A stretch of 64,000 nucleotides of DNA from Humulus lupulus (taxonomy: Eukaryota > Streptophyta > Magnoliopsida > Rosales > Cannabaceae), in assembly GCF_963169125.1 (NCBI RefSeq), contig NC_084793.1:44201578-44265577 (forward strand), written 5' to 3'. This document shows positions 22,991 to 34,304 of this stretch, piece by piece. The position numbers were made by a program, and so were the translations under genes. Each line of letters opens with the position of its first letter. Position 1 is the stretch's first letter. Below the pieces are notes generated by a model. That model was given only the letters and a program-made list of their open reading frames with translations, did not search any database and had not been told where the DNA came from.

Positions 22991-23059
22991 TTAGTAATTT
23001 TAATATAATTATAAAAAATTATAGTTTTTTTATTAAAAAATATTTTTTAATTTAAAAAT

Positions 23060-23267
23060 ACTATTAGGGGCAAGTCACCCCTAATAATAAACTATTAGCT
23101 GCGACATATTAGTATTAGGGGTTACATACTAGTTTCTTTAAATAGAAATATTATAAAATTAAGTATAGTTGTGCGACTCTCTCAATATGAGTAGTGATGT
23201 GATAGCGGCGACATGTCATCCCTAACACATATCAGCTGCGACTTTTGAGGTGCTATTTGTTGTAGTG
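23060..23267. repeat. CACTA right subterminal repeats and terminus
   Basis: TATTAGGGGCAAGTCACCCC, TATTAGCTGCGACAT, ATAGCGGCGACATGTCATCC and CAGCTGCGAC mirror the left subterminal words; the end is TTGTTGTAGTG followed by TTA. Confidence 0.75.
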
Positions 23268-23270
23268 TTA

Positions 23271-23967
23271 TTTAGTAATATTTTTTCTAATGATGCTAAT
23301 TTGTTACAAATATTTAGTGGCATAAAAAGTAATTAGAGTGCTTCCATATACCCTTGAATTGATTTAATTATGTAGAAATGTTACGTAAATAAATTATATA
23401 CTTATTAATAAATCATTTAATCAAATAAAAAACAATAAATTGTTGTTCTTATTACACTATTAAAAATATATGTATATATTTCTTTGTACAGAGATATAAT
23501 GTATTGTATAGAAATACAAATCATCACACACCAAATACAAAATATAAAGTATTAGAATCTTGTATAATTACAGTTCTATCCCATTATATTTTTAAATATT
23601 ACTTCAAATCATAGTTGGACATTACATTTTTTCCCTAAAAAATATAATTTATTATTTAAAAATTGTTTGTTTAATATTTAAATTTAAAAAGAGAACTGGT
23701 TGTCTATCTTGTTACTCAACTAAAATTAACTTATAGCTATTTTGTGTTATTTGTGGGATGTACTCCAAAAGTTGATGAGGGATTAAATAATTTGCATTAT
23801 AAAAAAGCGAAAATAATAGATTCCATGAAAAAGTAATAAATAAAAGGACTATACCAAGGGTTGCTCGCTGTTATTTTTTTTTACAAACAAGGGTTGCCCA
23901 CTATTGGGAATGAGATATTGTTATTGATGAGATTCCACATATTTGGATCAAATTAAATTTAAATTTA
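23271..23967. other. AT-rich spacer, no gene seen
   Basis: There is low-complexity AT-rich sequence with two short phrases of CAAGGGTTGC repeated at 23858 and 23890. I find no coding or RNA gene signal. Confidence 0.55.
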
Positions 23968-23977
23968 AAAATATATG

Positions 23978-24377
23978 GGGAAATTCTTGAGTACAATCTT
24001 TGAAAACGTCATTATTGTAGTGTCATTTTTTTGTTTTTGACACTACGATAAATTGTAACTCAATTTTTTTATGTCAGGGTACATTATTGTTATAGTAGAC
24101 ACCCCGCCAATTTTTGAGAAATTCTGAATGATTTACGATATCGAAATCAAGGTTAAAACAGTTAGTTGCATGCGTGCTTTTTTTTTTTATACGTGTGAAA
24201 AATATATTGTTTGAACTTTGATTCCAGGATCGTAAATTATTCAGAATTTCTTGAAAATTGGCGAAATGCCTACATTATCATATAGAAAAAATTGGATTAC
24301 AATTTCTCTAGGTGCCGAAAACATAGAAATGACACTACAATAGTGGCGTTTTCAAGGCATGTACACAAGAATTATCC
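23978..24377. mobile_element. 400-bp foldback MITE (probably Mutator type)
   Basis: Arms of about 180 bp face each other: GAAAACGTCATTATTGTAGT near 24001 pairs with the complement of ACTACAATAGTGGCGTTTTC near 24331, and GCCAATTTTTGAGAAATTCT near 24109 pairs with AGAATTTCTTGAAAATTGGC near 24243. The 10-mer AAAATATATG flanks both sides (23968-23977 and 24378-24387). A 9-10 bp duplication and GG-starting ends suit a Mutator-derived MITE; the superfamily call is inference. Confidence 0.75.
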
Positions 24378-24533
24378 AAAATATATGAGACCCAATATTA
24401 AATTACACCAATCATAGGTGTTGGGTGTCAAAGGCTGGCTATTTGGGATCTCCAAGTAGACAGAACGTGCGACATTTGCTGGCACTCCAAGCTAACAAGT
24501 CAGCCTAAAACTCACGCATACGAGCAAACAAAT

Positions 24534-25091
24534 GTCGGGAATTGTGCCCTTAAAGCAATTGTAGTTGACAATGGTTTTAATAAAACAAATGAATTGAATT
24601 ATTGTATATATGTAGCTTATGTACTATATTATTGTTAATAATATTAAGTTATATAAAAAAATTCCCAGGTTCATCTATGTGGTCTCAATCTCATATTGGT
24701 ATAAGAGGATCGAGATTGAGATAATGGACTTAAATAGTTCGCAGTAAAATAAAGTTATGGAATCTTTAGATTAGTTACTGCTAGTACGGTCCACTAGTAT
24801 ACATGTGATCTAGATCCAGGTTATTAGTGTAGTAGGGCACATTAGTGGAGGTACTTTGCATACTGAGAGTATGTAGAGCTAGACCAGATGTGATTTAATA
24901 ATACTTATTTGAATATTGTTTCGTATTATTACAAAACACATCAACTGATGATTATATACAAACTAATCTTAATCCTGAAGTTGCTATGAACTCCTATATA
25001 TGTCATTTGATAATTTGATTTATGTGTTACAATTTGTTAGAATGATCAGGCTAAGAACTATTGTTTTGGGGACTTAATGATGTATATGGTG
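24534..25091 (+). repeat. Copia LTR fragment (5' part)
   Basis: It starts TGTCGGGAATTGTGCCC and matches the copia LTR at 51087-51480 almost phrase for phrase (GTAGTTGACAATGG, TATTGGTATAAGAGGATCG, GGGGACTTAATGATGTATAT). It stops at 25091 where a second, different LTR starts. Confidence 0.7.
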
Positions 25092-26464
25092 TTGGAGATG
25101 TGCCCTGAAAGCATATGTAGTAGACATTGTTTTTATGAAATAAATAAATAAATTGAATTTGTTATGCATATATTTTATGGACTATATTATTCTATAATAA
25201 TATTATGTAAATATCAGGAAAATTCCTAAGTTCATGAATGTAATCTCAAACACGTATTAGTACGAGAGGATTGTGTTTGAGATAAATGAACTTGAATAGT
25301 TCGCAGTAAAATAAAGTTATGGAATTTTTAGATTAATTACTGCAAGTACGGTCCACTAGTATTATGAATACATGTGATCTAGATCCGGATCACTAGTGTG
25401 GCAGGACACTTTAGTGGAGGTGCTTTATATATTAGAGAATATATAGAACTGGACTAGATATGTTTATTAATACTTAGTTAAATACCGTTTCGAAGTATTA
25501 ATTAAATATATCAACTGATGATCATATACAAATAGATCTTAATCCTGAGGTTACTATGAACTCCTGTTTATGTTATATGAGTTCTTTGATTCACTTGTTA
25601 GGGTCTGTCAGAATGATCAGGCTAAAAACTTTTGTTTTGGGAACTCATTAATATAGATGGCTGGGGACATGGTATACAGATATGGAATCTATACCTTCTC
25701 GCAAGAGATTGAATGATGGTTCTCTTAAGGGTTGACTTTTGGGACTGAAAGGTTATTGAGCTCAAATTCATAATTTAGTTATGAATTAACCTTCACTAGT
25801 AAAGTCAATGGTACTTAAGGAAACAAGACATAATTAAAAGGGTAAAACGGTAATTTTATTCCCGATTAATTATGAACCATTATTAGAGGGTCAAGTTGTA
25901 TGCAATGATTAAATCAATGGACGCTTTATGATTATAAAGTACTCAGTAAATGAAATGTCTATAATTACAAGAGTTCAATCTCATATTTATAGTGGAATAA
26001 TCATGAGATTAATAAATTAAGATTATTTAATTAAAGAGTTTAATTAATAATCTCAAATTTATTGGAGCTTGGAATTATAGGTCCATAGGTCCCCATAGCG
26101 GCTCTATCAACACTGTTCAAGGTAAGAGTTGATATGAAGGGAAAATAGTTTAAAGACATATTTAAGAAGGGAAAATAGTTTAAAGACACAACTATGACTA
26201 TTCAGGGTCAACTGGACCTTTACGGTCAACTCTTTGGTAAAAATCGGACGTTAGAAACTAAATAAACTTTGGAAAATTTTACATTGTAGTACTTTGAAAT
26301 AAACTAGTATTTGGATGGGATCCCATAGTTTTAAAAAAAAACAAAATGTAGTTTAAACGTTACTTAAGAAATAGTTTGTAGCCACATGGATTTCTTTAGA
26401 TAAACTAGTAAACATGAAATTGATAAAATTGTTATTGGACTCAGCGAAAAACTTAAGAGAACCC
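25092..26464 (+). repeat. Second copia LTR, right end unclear
   Basis: It starts TGTTGGAGATGTGCCCTGAA and shares with the LTR at 62704-64000 the phrases GGTTATTGAGCTCAAATTCA-like, ACCTTCACTAGTAAAGTC, GGAGCTTGGAATTATAGG and GGCTCTATCAACACT. A 27-bp phrase around AAGGGAAAATAGTTTAAAGA is duplicated near 26138 and 26168. After about 26200 it no longer matches the other copies, so the right limit is an estimate set by the start of the next LTR. Confidence 0.55.
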
Positions 26465-29454
26465 TGACAACCCTGCAGGTCGATTGTTTCACAGTATGCA
26501 TACTTCAGACAGAATCCCCTCCAGCTCATTGCACTGCTCCTTAAGCTTTGCCCTTACCTACACACACAGAGTAACTGATGAGCTATAACGCTCAGTAAGG
26601 AAGCTAGCTACAACATATGACTCTACTATCCAAAAAAAACTTTGCATAACAGAAATGCATATCCAGAAACTCCAAACTGAGCAACACGTCTAGCATATTC
26701 ACATAAGTCAAAGTGTTGCGTAACATACTGAAAACATATAACTGAGCCATCGGGTTATTTGTGGGGTTTTAATCCCAGTGTGGCCTCCACGGCCCAGAGA
26801 ATACTCACCTCCCGTACCAAAGGGGTACACTCCGCTAAAACACGATGACTTTATTGACTTGGCGGATAACCCCACTGTACGGCTGCATGGGGATCCGCCC
26901 TCACAAGGCCTTGTACTAAGCCATCGAGTTATCTGTGGGGTCATGATCCCCGGGTGGCCTTTGCGGCCCAGAGAATACTCACCTCCCGTGCCAAAGGGGT
27001 ATACTCCGCTAAAACTCGATGACTTTACTGACTTGACGGCTAACCCCACTACACGACTGCATGGGGTCCACCCTCACAAGGTTTCCCTTGACAGTCACAA
27101 ACATTGCACATGCATCCATGATAACTTTACTGCACTAAGCACATTCAAACCCGATAGATGGGTACTATCATGCGCATCCAGCCATATAATCACACATATA
27201 TATAGCAACTAGAATTTAACCAGCAGTATACAAACATGCAAACAATTCACTAAGATCACAACAAGCTAAGTTACTCTTGGTGTATACTTCCGTACCTCTT
27301 GTCCTTAGCCTTCGTGAATTATGTCTTTGTGAGTATTTTCGATTGCGTTTAGACCCTATAATCATATTGGGACAATATGTCTTAGTTTATGCTTACTAAG
27401 ATTCTAAAATATATAAGGGAATTTAAAAAAAAAACTGAAATTCCCGACCCTGGCCCAAACCCGAGCCCTTGGGGTAAAATGACCATAATACCCCTCTCAG
27501 AATCCCAAACTCAACTTAGAAAATTATTATTTCCAATAATAATTTTATCCTAGGCAATGTTCGAAATTTCAAGTCAAAACTCAAATTATTTCTTAAAATT
27601 CCGTTTTCCGATCCTCGAGTCCAATTCACGAGCCCCGAGCCCACCTCTTGACCTTGAGACTTAAAATCGGTAATAATGTACTTCCTAAAATATTTTCTAA
27701 GTTCTTGAAAATATTTCATAAATTCTAAGTCATCAAATCTAAACTTTGAAACTAACTCCCAAACCTAGAATTTTTCTTGAAGCTTACATAATAATTCCCG
27801 AGCCTAGTTTGTAAATTATTATACTTGGACAATTAACTAGAGAATTTTTATCCTTAATTCTCAATAGTCAGATTTTGATCTTAGAATACATAATCCCAAG
27901 CCTTGCAGTAACTTCCTAAAGTTTCGGGACCAAATACTACTTTTTGTCCTTTTGGTTACAAATTTGTAACCAGCTGGGTCATGCACACATGCATGCACGT
28001 GACCCCATTCTCATCAACCTCATCACATATTCAGCCATGGCCATCCGAACCAAGGTTTCTCACCATGGCAGCCACGATCTCACTCCCTAGACTACCATGC
28101 TCATCACTTCGGCCACCACTAGCACCACCATCACCACCACCGGCCTCCATGCGTGACCACTACCCAAAGTGGTATCCCCCATGCACGGCCAGCCATCACC
28201 ACCCATCTTCAACCACCACCAAATCATCTCAAACTTCAAGAACACATATATTAAACTATCCCTAGCAACTTAATGAGTGTCTCTAGCCCCAATAAACTGA
28301 TTAGAACCATCTACAACAGCCCAAAAATTCATATCCACGATAAGGAAGCGAAAACGAACAATCGGAAACGTAAAACTACGAAGGAAATTTATGAATATAT
28401 ACCTCTTACTGTGGCCGGTTCTTGGTGTGTTCTTCCTTCTCCTCAACTTAGTCCTAAACACTATGAATACAACAAAACTATTCGACATGAATTTGTAACT
28501 CAGAATCTAAGAGAGAAATTAACACAAAGTAGGTTCGGACTTACGTTATTTTGTTCTGACTATTCTTGCACCGAACTCTCAAAACACTCCCTTCTTTCTC
28601 TTGCTTTCTTCTACAATCAAAACAGAGGTTCTAAGGACGTGTCTAAAGTCTGTAATCCAAAGAAAACCAAGAAAAACTCACCTTGCCTTCTTCTTCTTGG
28701 ACCCGAACGTACCACACTCTCAAGAACACCAAGTGTTCTTCATCTTTTCTCTCTCGGTTTCCCTTTCAATTTCGAAGATGGCTGAGAAAAATGAGAGAAA
28801 CATGGCACCCCCTCTCAACCAACCTCTAATAACTACCCATGATCCTTTCAAAAACTTCCCACCAAAACATGATTTGTGTGGTTGGCCGAGACACACACGT
28901 GAGAAGCACAATAATATATGTGCTGAAATGTTACATGCATTTTATCCAAAATAATGCATTAAACCATGGCTTAAAATAATTAAAATCAACTATGGTCTAA
29001 GCACTAAATAATGCAACTTTGGTATTCATAGACTCTTAGTGAATAAGTCACATAAAATAATTAAAATCAACTATGATTTTATGATTTTGTGTGAGTCCTT
29101 TCAACATAAAATCATAATTTTAATCCCATAAAATTCCTCTTGAATTATTCATAGACTCTTAGTGAATAAGTCACAAAATCATAGTCTAAAATAATTCTAA
29201 GATTTTATGTGGATTCCAAACACATAAAATCATATACTTAAACTCTTTGAACAAGATGTCCATCTTAGATTTATTTCACATCTAAGTCCCCACACTATGG
29301 TCTAAAACGATCGACTCACACTTCATTAATTAAAATAATATTCACCAAATATTATTTTAATTATTATTCCTACTCTTAATAAAAAGAAAAATTCACAGAA
29401 CAATGTTTACATAGAACACAATAAATAAAATAAAAAAAAATCCGGGTTATTACA
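26465..29454 (-). repeat. 3' LTR of the chromovirus, about 3.0 kb
   Basis: The minus-strand start TGTAATAACCCGG lies at 29454 directly after a purine tract. The other end is placed at TGACAACCC (26465) because this gives a CA end on the minus strand, but no second LTR is available to confirm it. Short ORFs within it (26708-27212, 27981-28954) have no family signature and are taken as chance. Confidence 0.6.
26745..27085. repeat. 174-bp tandem duplication in the chromovirus LTR
   Basis: AGCCATCG-GTTAT at 26745 recurs at 26919, and about 165 bp of following sequence match with scattered differences (GCGGCCCAGAGAATACTCAC, AAAGGGGTA-ACTCCGCTAAA, TGCATGGGG, CCCTCACAAGG). The paired ORFs over it are by-products of the duplication. 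Confidence 0.8.
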
Positions 29455-29474
29455 CCCTTCCCATCTTAAAAGAA
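29455..29474 (-). promoter_or_regulatory. Polypurine tract of the chromovirus
   Basis: On the minus strand AAGATGGGAAGGG immediately precedes the LTR start TGTAATAACC, as needed for plus-strand DNA priming during reverse transcription. Confidence 0.65.
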
Positions 29475-29494
29475 TTTCGTCCTCGAAAATTTTC

Positions 29495-31160
29495 TTACTC
29501 AAACATCTCGGGATACTTCTCGCGCATGTCATCCTCCAGCTCCCAAGTAGCTTCTTCAACCGCGCTATTGCTCCACAGGACTTTAACTAGGGGTATCTTT
29601 TTAGTTCTCAACTCTTTGATTCCCCATTCCAGTATCTTAACTGGTTTAACTTCATAACTTAAGTCCGGTTGTAGCTCTAGCGGTTCGTAACTAAGCAACA
29701 CGGAACTGATCGGACACATACTTTCTGAGCATGGAGACATGAAACACATTGTGGGTACTAGCCAACGCGAGAGGTAGGGCTAAGTGATAAGCAACTGGTC
29801 CCATCCTCTCGAGAATCTCAAAAGGACCTACATATCTAGAACTTAACTTCCCTTTTTTCCCAAACCTCTTAACACCTTTTGTTGGCGAGACTTTCAAGAA
29901 GACTTTATCTCCCATCTCGAACTCAATGTCCTGCCTTTTGGCATTGGCATAACATTGTTGTCTACTCTGAGCTATGAGCATATGCGTTCTTATTATTTCT
30001 ATAGCACTTGTAACCTCAAGCACCAGTTCTGGCCCAGCTAGTCGCCTCTCTCCTATCTCATCCCAATGTAAGAGTGCGACACTTCCTGCCATAAATCATC
30101 TCGTATGGGGCTATTTCGATGGTTGTTTGGTAATTATTATTGTACGCAAATTCCATGTGGTACAAGTACTCCTTCCAAGAACCCTTGAATTCTAAGGCGC
30201 ACGCTCGCAGCATATCCTCCAGTATCTGGATGGTTCTTTCTGACTGCCCGTTTGTTTGTGGGTGAAAGGCTGTGCTGAGTTTCAACTTCGTACCCATTGC
30301 CTCTTGCAAGCTTTCCCAAAAACCTGATGTGAACCTCGGGTCTCGGTATGAAACTATAGATATTGATACACCATGGAGTCTGATTATCTCTTTCATATAC
30401 ATCCTTGCAAATTGATTCATAGTGTACGTCATTCTCACTGGGATAAAATGAGCTGACTTAGTAAGGCGGTCCACAACCACCCAAACTGCATCGTGACGCT
30501 CTGTAGTCACTGGTAGACCAACCACGAAGTCCATAGCGATATCTTCCCATTTCCATACTGGTATTGGTAACGGTTGCAGTAACCCACCGGGTCTTTGGTG
30601 TTCTGCTTTCACTTGTTGACAAACCAAGCACTTGGCTACGTACCCGGCTATGTCCCTCTTCATTCCCGGCCACCAATACATGGACTTAAGATCTTGATAC
30701 ATCTTTGTTGCGCCAGGGTGAAACGAGTAAGGCATTGTGTGTGCTTCTTTAAGAATCTTATCCTTGACCTCTTGGTCGCTAGGCACACAAACCCTGCCCT
30801 TGTACGTTAATATCTGGCATTCCGACATTGTGAAGTTCCCACTATTCTCTTCTTGTAACAAGGCTTCTTGTTTAACCAGATTGTCATCCAATTTTTGCTT
30901 TTCTTTAATCTCTTCCAAGATATTTGATTGCAATGTGAGATTGGCTAACTCGCTTGTAACTATTTCTATCCCAGCTTTCACTATCTCTTTTTGTAACGAA
31001 GCTTCCACCAACCCTAAAGCTGCAATGGTGCCATCACTTCGTCAGCTTAAGGCATCAACCACCACATTAGCTTTTCCAGGATGATAGAGTATCTCGCAAT
31101 CACAGTCTTTAACTAGCTCGAGCCATCTCCTTTGCCTCATGTTTAACTCCTTCTGAGTGA
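29495..31160 (-). pseudogene. Chromovirus RNase H tail, integrase and chromodomain
   Basis: The minus strand opens with an RNase H end ([33 protein letters not shown]) and a stop at 31044-31042, then an integrase with zinc-binding pattern H...H...CLVC (about 30690-30620), D in WEDIAMDFVVGLP, D in SYRDPRFTSGFW and E in NGQSERTIQILEDML. A frameshift near 30.08 kb leads to the GPY/F region (GDKVFLKVSPTKG, YVGPFEILERMGPVAYHLAL) and another near 29.70 kb to a chromodomain (LPDLSYEVKP-type start, PLVKVLW, EEATWELEDDMREKYPEMF), ending at 29495. The chromodomain would steer integration to modified histones. Frame breaks make this copy inactive. Confidence 0.82.
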
Positions 31161-31175
31161 AAAAGTATTTAAGGC

Positions 31176-31178
<3 letters not shown>

Positions 31179-31216
<38 letters not shown>

Positions 31217-31640
31217 TCTATATGATAGAACATAGAAGGACAATTTTTACGAAGAAGAAGAATTGATCATCTTTTTCACACAAAAAGAAATTTTTTTTTC
31301 TCTAGCTTATAATAAAGAGTCTCATGTGTTGAGAATACTTTTGATCCAGAAATATTTTATTCTTGTTCTCTATGTGCCCACCCACATCTTGAGGTGTAGA
31401 GAACGTCTTGGCAGATCTAGGTGTGAGTACTCTAGCGAGGATAGGAAGTTCGAAATATATACGAAAATATTCAAGGGTTCTTGATAGGCTACAAGAGGTA
31501 AATCATTTCGTATTATTTTTATATATACATATTATATTGATTAACATATTGCATATTAAAGGATCCTCATATAAAGCTGTTTCTATGAAATTTTTTTGTT
31601 GTATACAACTACCATTACCGCAATTTCCGCTGCTGATAGA
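31179..31640 (+). repeat. Copia LTR 3' fragment with TTA microsatellite
   Basis: A (TTA)n run (31179-31210) leads into about 290 bp nearly identical to 63725-64000 (ATATTCTATATGATAGAA, GTGCCCACCCACATCTTGAG, TCTAGCGAGGATAGGAAG), then TTCCGCTGCTG near 31628 as an LTR-end-like phrase. It abuts the broken chromovirus, so the junction at about 31165-31180 is an insertion or deletion point. Confidence 0.7.
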
Positions 31641-33486
31641 CCCAAAATGGGTATGTTTTAAATATTTATAAATCGCAAGCGCACGAATCGTTCATATAGA
31701 ATAGTGATCGTGTAAGCAAGGATGTCGAACCCAAATGAGCTGTCTAAAATCGAAAAGAAAACTATTTAAAACCAAAATTAACAAATTCTAACCTAGCTCC
31801 AAAGATTGATGAGATTTTTGTATAATGAAAATAAAATAAAAGACGATAATAAATAAATTTAAGACAATAAATACTTAAATTTATAATTGTAAACAAGATG
31901 GTAGAAGAAAGATTATTAAGATAATGGAATCCACAAAATATAAGTTCAATAATATTTATAAGTACATTGATTCCCAAGTTTTAGTGATAGTTAAAATAAA
32001 TCAAACTATCATTTTCAAAATAGATTTATAATTTTAAGCACAAATTACTTCTAAAAAGATAGGATTTTTCTTCACTTTTCAAAAAGTATAATTTCAAAGT
32101 ATTTAATGTGAATCAACCTAATGAAAAAAAAAAAAATCAAATAACATTATTTATAAGGCAAAACATAATATTTTTGTTCTAAGCATTGGATGTGTACAAT
32201 TTAATGACACATCTTACACAAAGAATATTATGTTTTTGCAATAATAAAGAACAAAGTGTAAATATGTGCTAACAATCCAAAATACATGATATTTAAGATG
32301 AAAGAAGATATTTGAAGAAGAAAATCCATAAACTTTATTTTACAAAATGGGAAATCAACACACAACATAAATACTATCTAGTTACATATTGTTTCATCAT
32401 CACCTTAATAATCTTAAAAAGATTAGAAACTCATGACTAGAATAGAAATTACAAACCAAAAAATTACAAACATAAATAGGAAAATTTGGAGGAGGAACCC
32501 CCAAATTTTTCCTCTAAAAACTCATAGAAAAATGATCAAAAAGAAGAAAAAGATTAAGAGAATAGAGTGGTCTTGAAAGTGTAGAACTTGTGTAGTGTAA
32601 CCTCCCCTAAAATGAGCACTTAATTCCCTTATTTATAGCAAAAAAAAAATGTGTTTAAAATAATCAATTTTTATTAATTAAATTGATTAAATTAAATTTA
32701 AAATGATGAATAATATGGCATTTAGGGGTTAATTTTTAGGGATGATGATGATTTTGGGTAAAATGTTGTAGAAAAATTGGGTAACAATGGACAATGTTGG
32801 ACAAAGTGACAAGGGGACCATTTATGGGCTCAATGAAGGAGGAGGTGGTTGGGCTTGTTTGGTGTGGCAGGCGGCTGGGAAGGGGAACCGTGTGGTGCAA
32901 TGGCTGTTTGGGATGTTTTGGGTCAGGCGGTTGCTGGGCCGAATTTGGGCTGTGTGGATCGTTGGGAGCAGCTAGCTTGTTGGAGAAAGGAGGTCTTCGG
33001 CTGGGCAGGAGAGAGTTAGGCCAAGGGCAGGCGGTGGTAGGCCTGGCGGCTGGCAGCTGGGGATGAGAATGGGCCTGGCCGACTTGGGCCTCGGCTGGGC
33101 AGCAGGGAAGACTGCTGGCTAGAGGAGAAACAGGCTGGGCCTGTTTGAAATGGCTGGGCTTGGCTTTTCAAAAATGCCCCATTTTCTTTATTTTTTCAGC
33201 TTTAATTCTTGTCTTTCCTCTTCTTTCCAAAGTACCAAAATGCAACATTGCTTTCTACAAAATAATCATAAACTAAATTAAAATTAAATATTTTCACTAC
33301 TAAAATATACCATATAACTTCCATGAAAATATTAATTAAAATTTAATTTACATAACATTTAATTTCAATAAAATCATATTTTTAGCATTCAAACTAACAA
33401 TACTAATTTTAAATAATTAAATTACAACATAAAACAATAAAATATCTATAAAAACATATAAAAATCTAGAAAACTACAATAAAACT
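31641..33486. other. Unclassified sequence with a GC-rich island
   Basis: The left part (CGCAAGCGCACGAATCG, GTGATCGTGTAAGCAAGGAT) resembles phrases common in plant repetitive DNA. It is AT-rich except for 32810-33175, which is rich in GGCTGGGC and GGCGGCTGG words; ORFs there (32787-33066) show no family signature. No terminal repeats were found. Likely a degraded or non-coding retroelement, not proven. Confidence 0.4.
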
Positions 33487-34263
33487 TGTACGCCCTAAAT
33501 ATCCACGAGTTATTAGCGAGCTGGAAAAGGGCATAATTCAGTCCGCCACATGCAAATCATCCACTCGGAGCTACTGTTACAAGTCTCCGCCTCCCTAGCC
33601 CGAAGCTGATCAGAGAGTTAGCAGTCTACTCGAAGGCAGTGGGTCAGCAGTATGGATATCACGAGCTGGCGCTACATCGAGCTCGAGGTGCAGCATAGAT
33701 CTGACACTTGAATCCTTGTAAAGGCTACCATGCAATGTAAACGTGCACATATCAGACATCACGTGTCTATTCCATTCCTGAATTCTCAGACACGCAGCAT
33801 AAACGTGCGTGTTCAAGCACCCCACGACTGGTTTGGGCCATGCGGCCCATTATCTCCCCTTACCTATTGATTAGACAACACCTCATTGTCAGGTTTTAGG
33901 AATTAATCATAAGTGTCACAGAGATGACATGATGGGTAAGAAGGTCACGGGATGACCCCCTTTACCAACACCCAGATATCCTCTCCCTATAAATATCGAG
34001 AACCTGGGTGTTGCAAGGGGTTGGCATTTTTATTGTAAAGAAACACTCTGTAAGGAATACTCAAGAGATATCAATAATATTGACTGGTGGACTAGAGGGA
34101 TTTTAACCTTCGAACCACCTAAAAAGAAAGGAGTGATAGCCTCCCCACAATACTAATTTTGCCAGTTTGGAATTTAAATATTTTCATATTACGGTTCACT
34201 ATTTAGCACTAATCCATCCCGTTTATTCGTATAATTATCTGTTGGCAAAGAACCGCATCAACA
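33487..34263 (+). repeat. 5' LTR of element B1
   Basis: It begins TGTACGCCCTAAATATCCAC and ends GCATCAACA, followed three bases later by the primer-binding site. A TATA-like TATAAATAT is at 33988. It is the inverted counterpart of the B2 LTR (50007-50745), sharing CATGCAATGTAAACGTGCA, GACATCACGTGTCT-like and TGTCAGGTTTTAGGAATTAA. Confidence 0.85.
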
Positions 34264-34266
34264 GTT

Positions 34267-34284
34267 TGGTGCTTTCATTGAGAG
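34267..34284 (+). promoter_or_regulatory. Primer-binding site of B1
   Basis: TGGTGCTTTCATTGAGAG starts with TGG, the complement of a tRNA CCA end, three bases after the LTR. The same 18 bases sit at the same offset in B2 and C. The tRNA was not identified. Confidence 0.75.
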
Positions 34285-34304
34285 GTATTGCAAAAAACCT
34301 GACC

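Larger units (their letters stand above)
9914..23267. mobile_element. CACTA (En/Spm-type) element carrying nested insertions
   Basis: The left end is CACTACAAAAAAA at 9914 and the right end is GTTGTAGTG at 23267; both are flanked by TTA (9911-9913 and 23268-23270), the 3-bp duplication expected for CACTA elements. Both subterminal regions hold copies of a GCGACATGTCGC-like word with TTATTAG, in both orientations. After removal of the inserted MULE and two copia LTRs the element would be roughly 2.1 kb and has no TNPD-type transposase ORF, so it is non-autonomous. Its own interior consists of a pyrimidine-rich stretch (about 10440-10676) and an AT-rich minisatellite (18990-19019, 20405-20875 and 22749-22990). 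Confidence 0.85.
26465..31160 (-). mobile_element. Chromovirus (Tekay/Del-like) Ty3/gypsy element, 3' part
   Basis: On the minus strand this reads: end of RNase H, integrase, chromodomain, polypurine tract, then a long 3' LTR. The 5' half is lost at about 31160-31180, where a copia LTR fragment begins. Chromodomain-bearing integrase and a 3 kb LTR opening TGTAATAACCCGGA fit the Tekay/Del clade; the clade name is by resemblance. Confidence 0.8.

Noticed and set aside
26708..27212. Overlapping ORFs with an internal duplicated motif
   Set aside because: They follow the 174-bp duplication in the chromovirus LTR and run on both strands; no family signature.
28273..28954. Plus-strand ORFs of 117-170 codons
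   Set aside because: They lie within the chromovirus LTR, show no known domain and have stops in all copies of the pattern I could compare.
32787..33066. GC-rich ORFs rich in Gly and Trp
   Set aside because: They reflect GGCTGG-type words; both overlapping frames are open and there is no family match.
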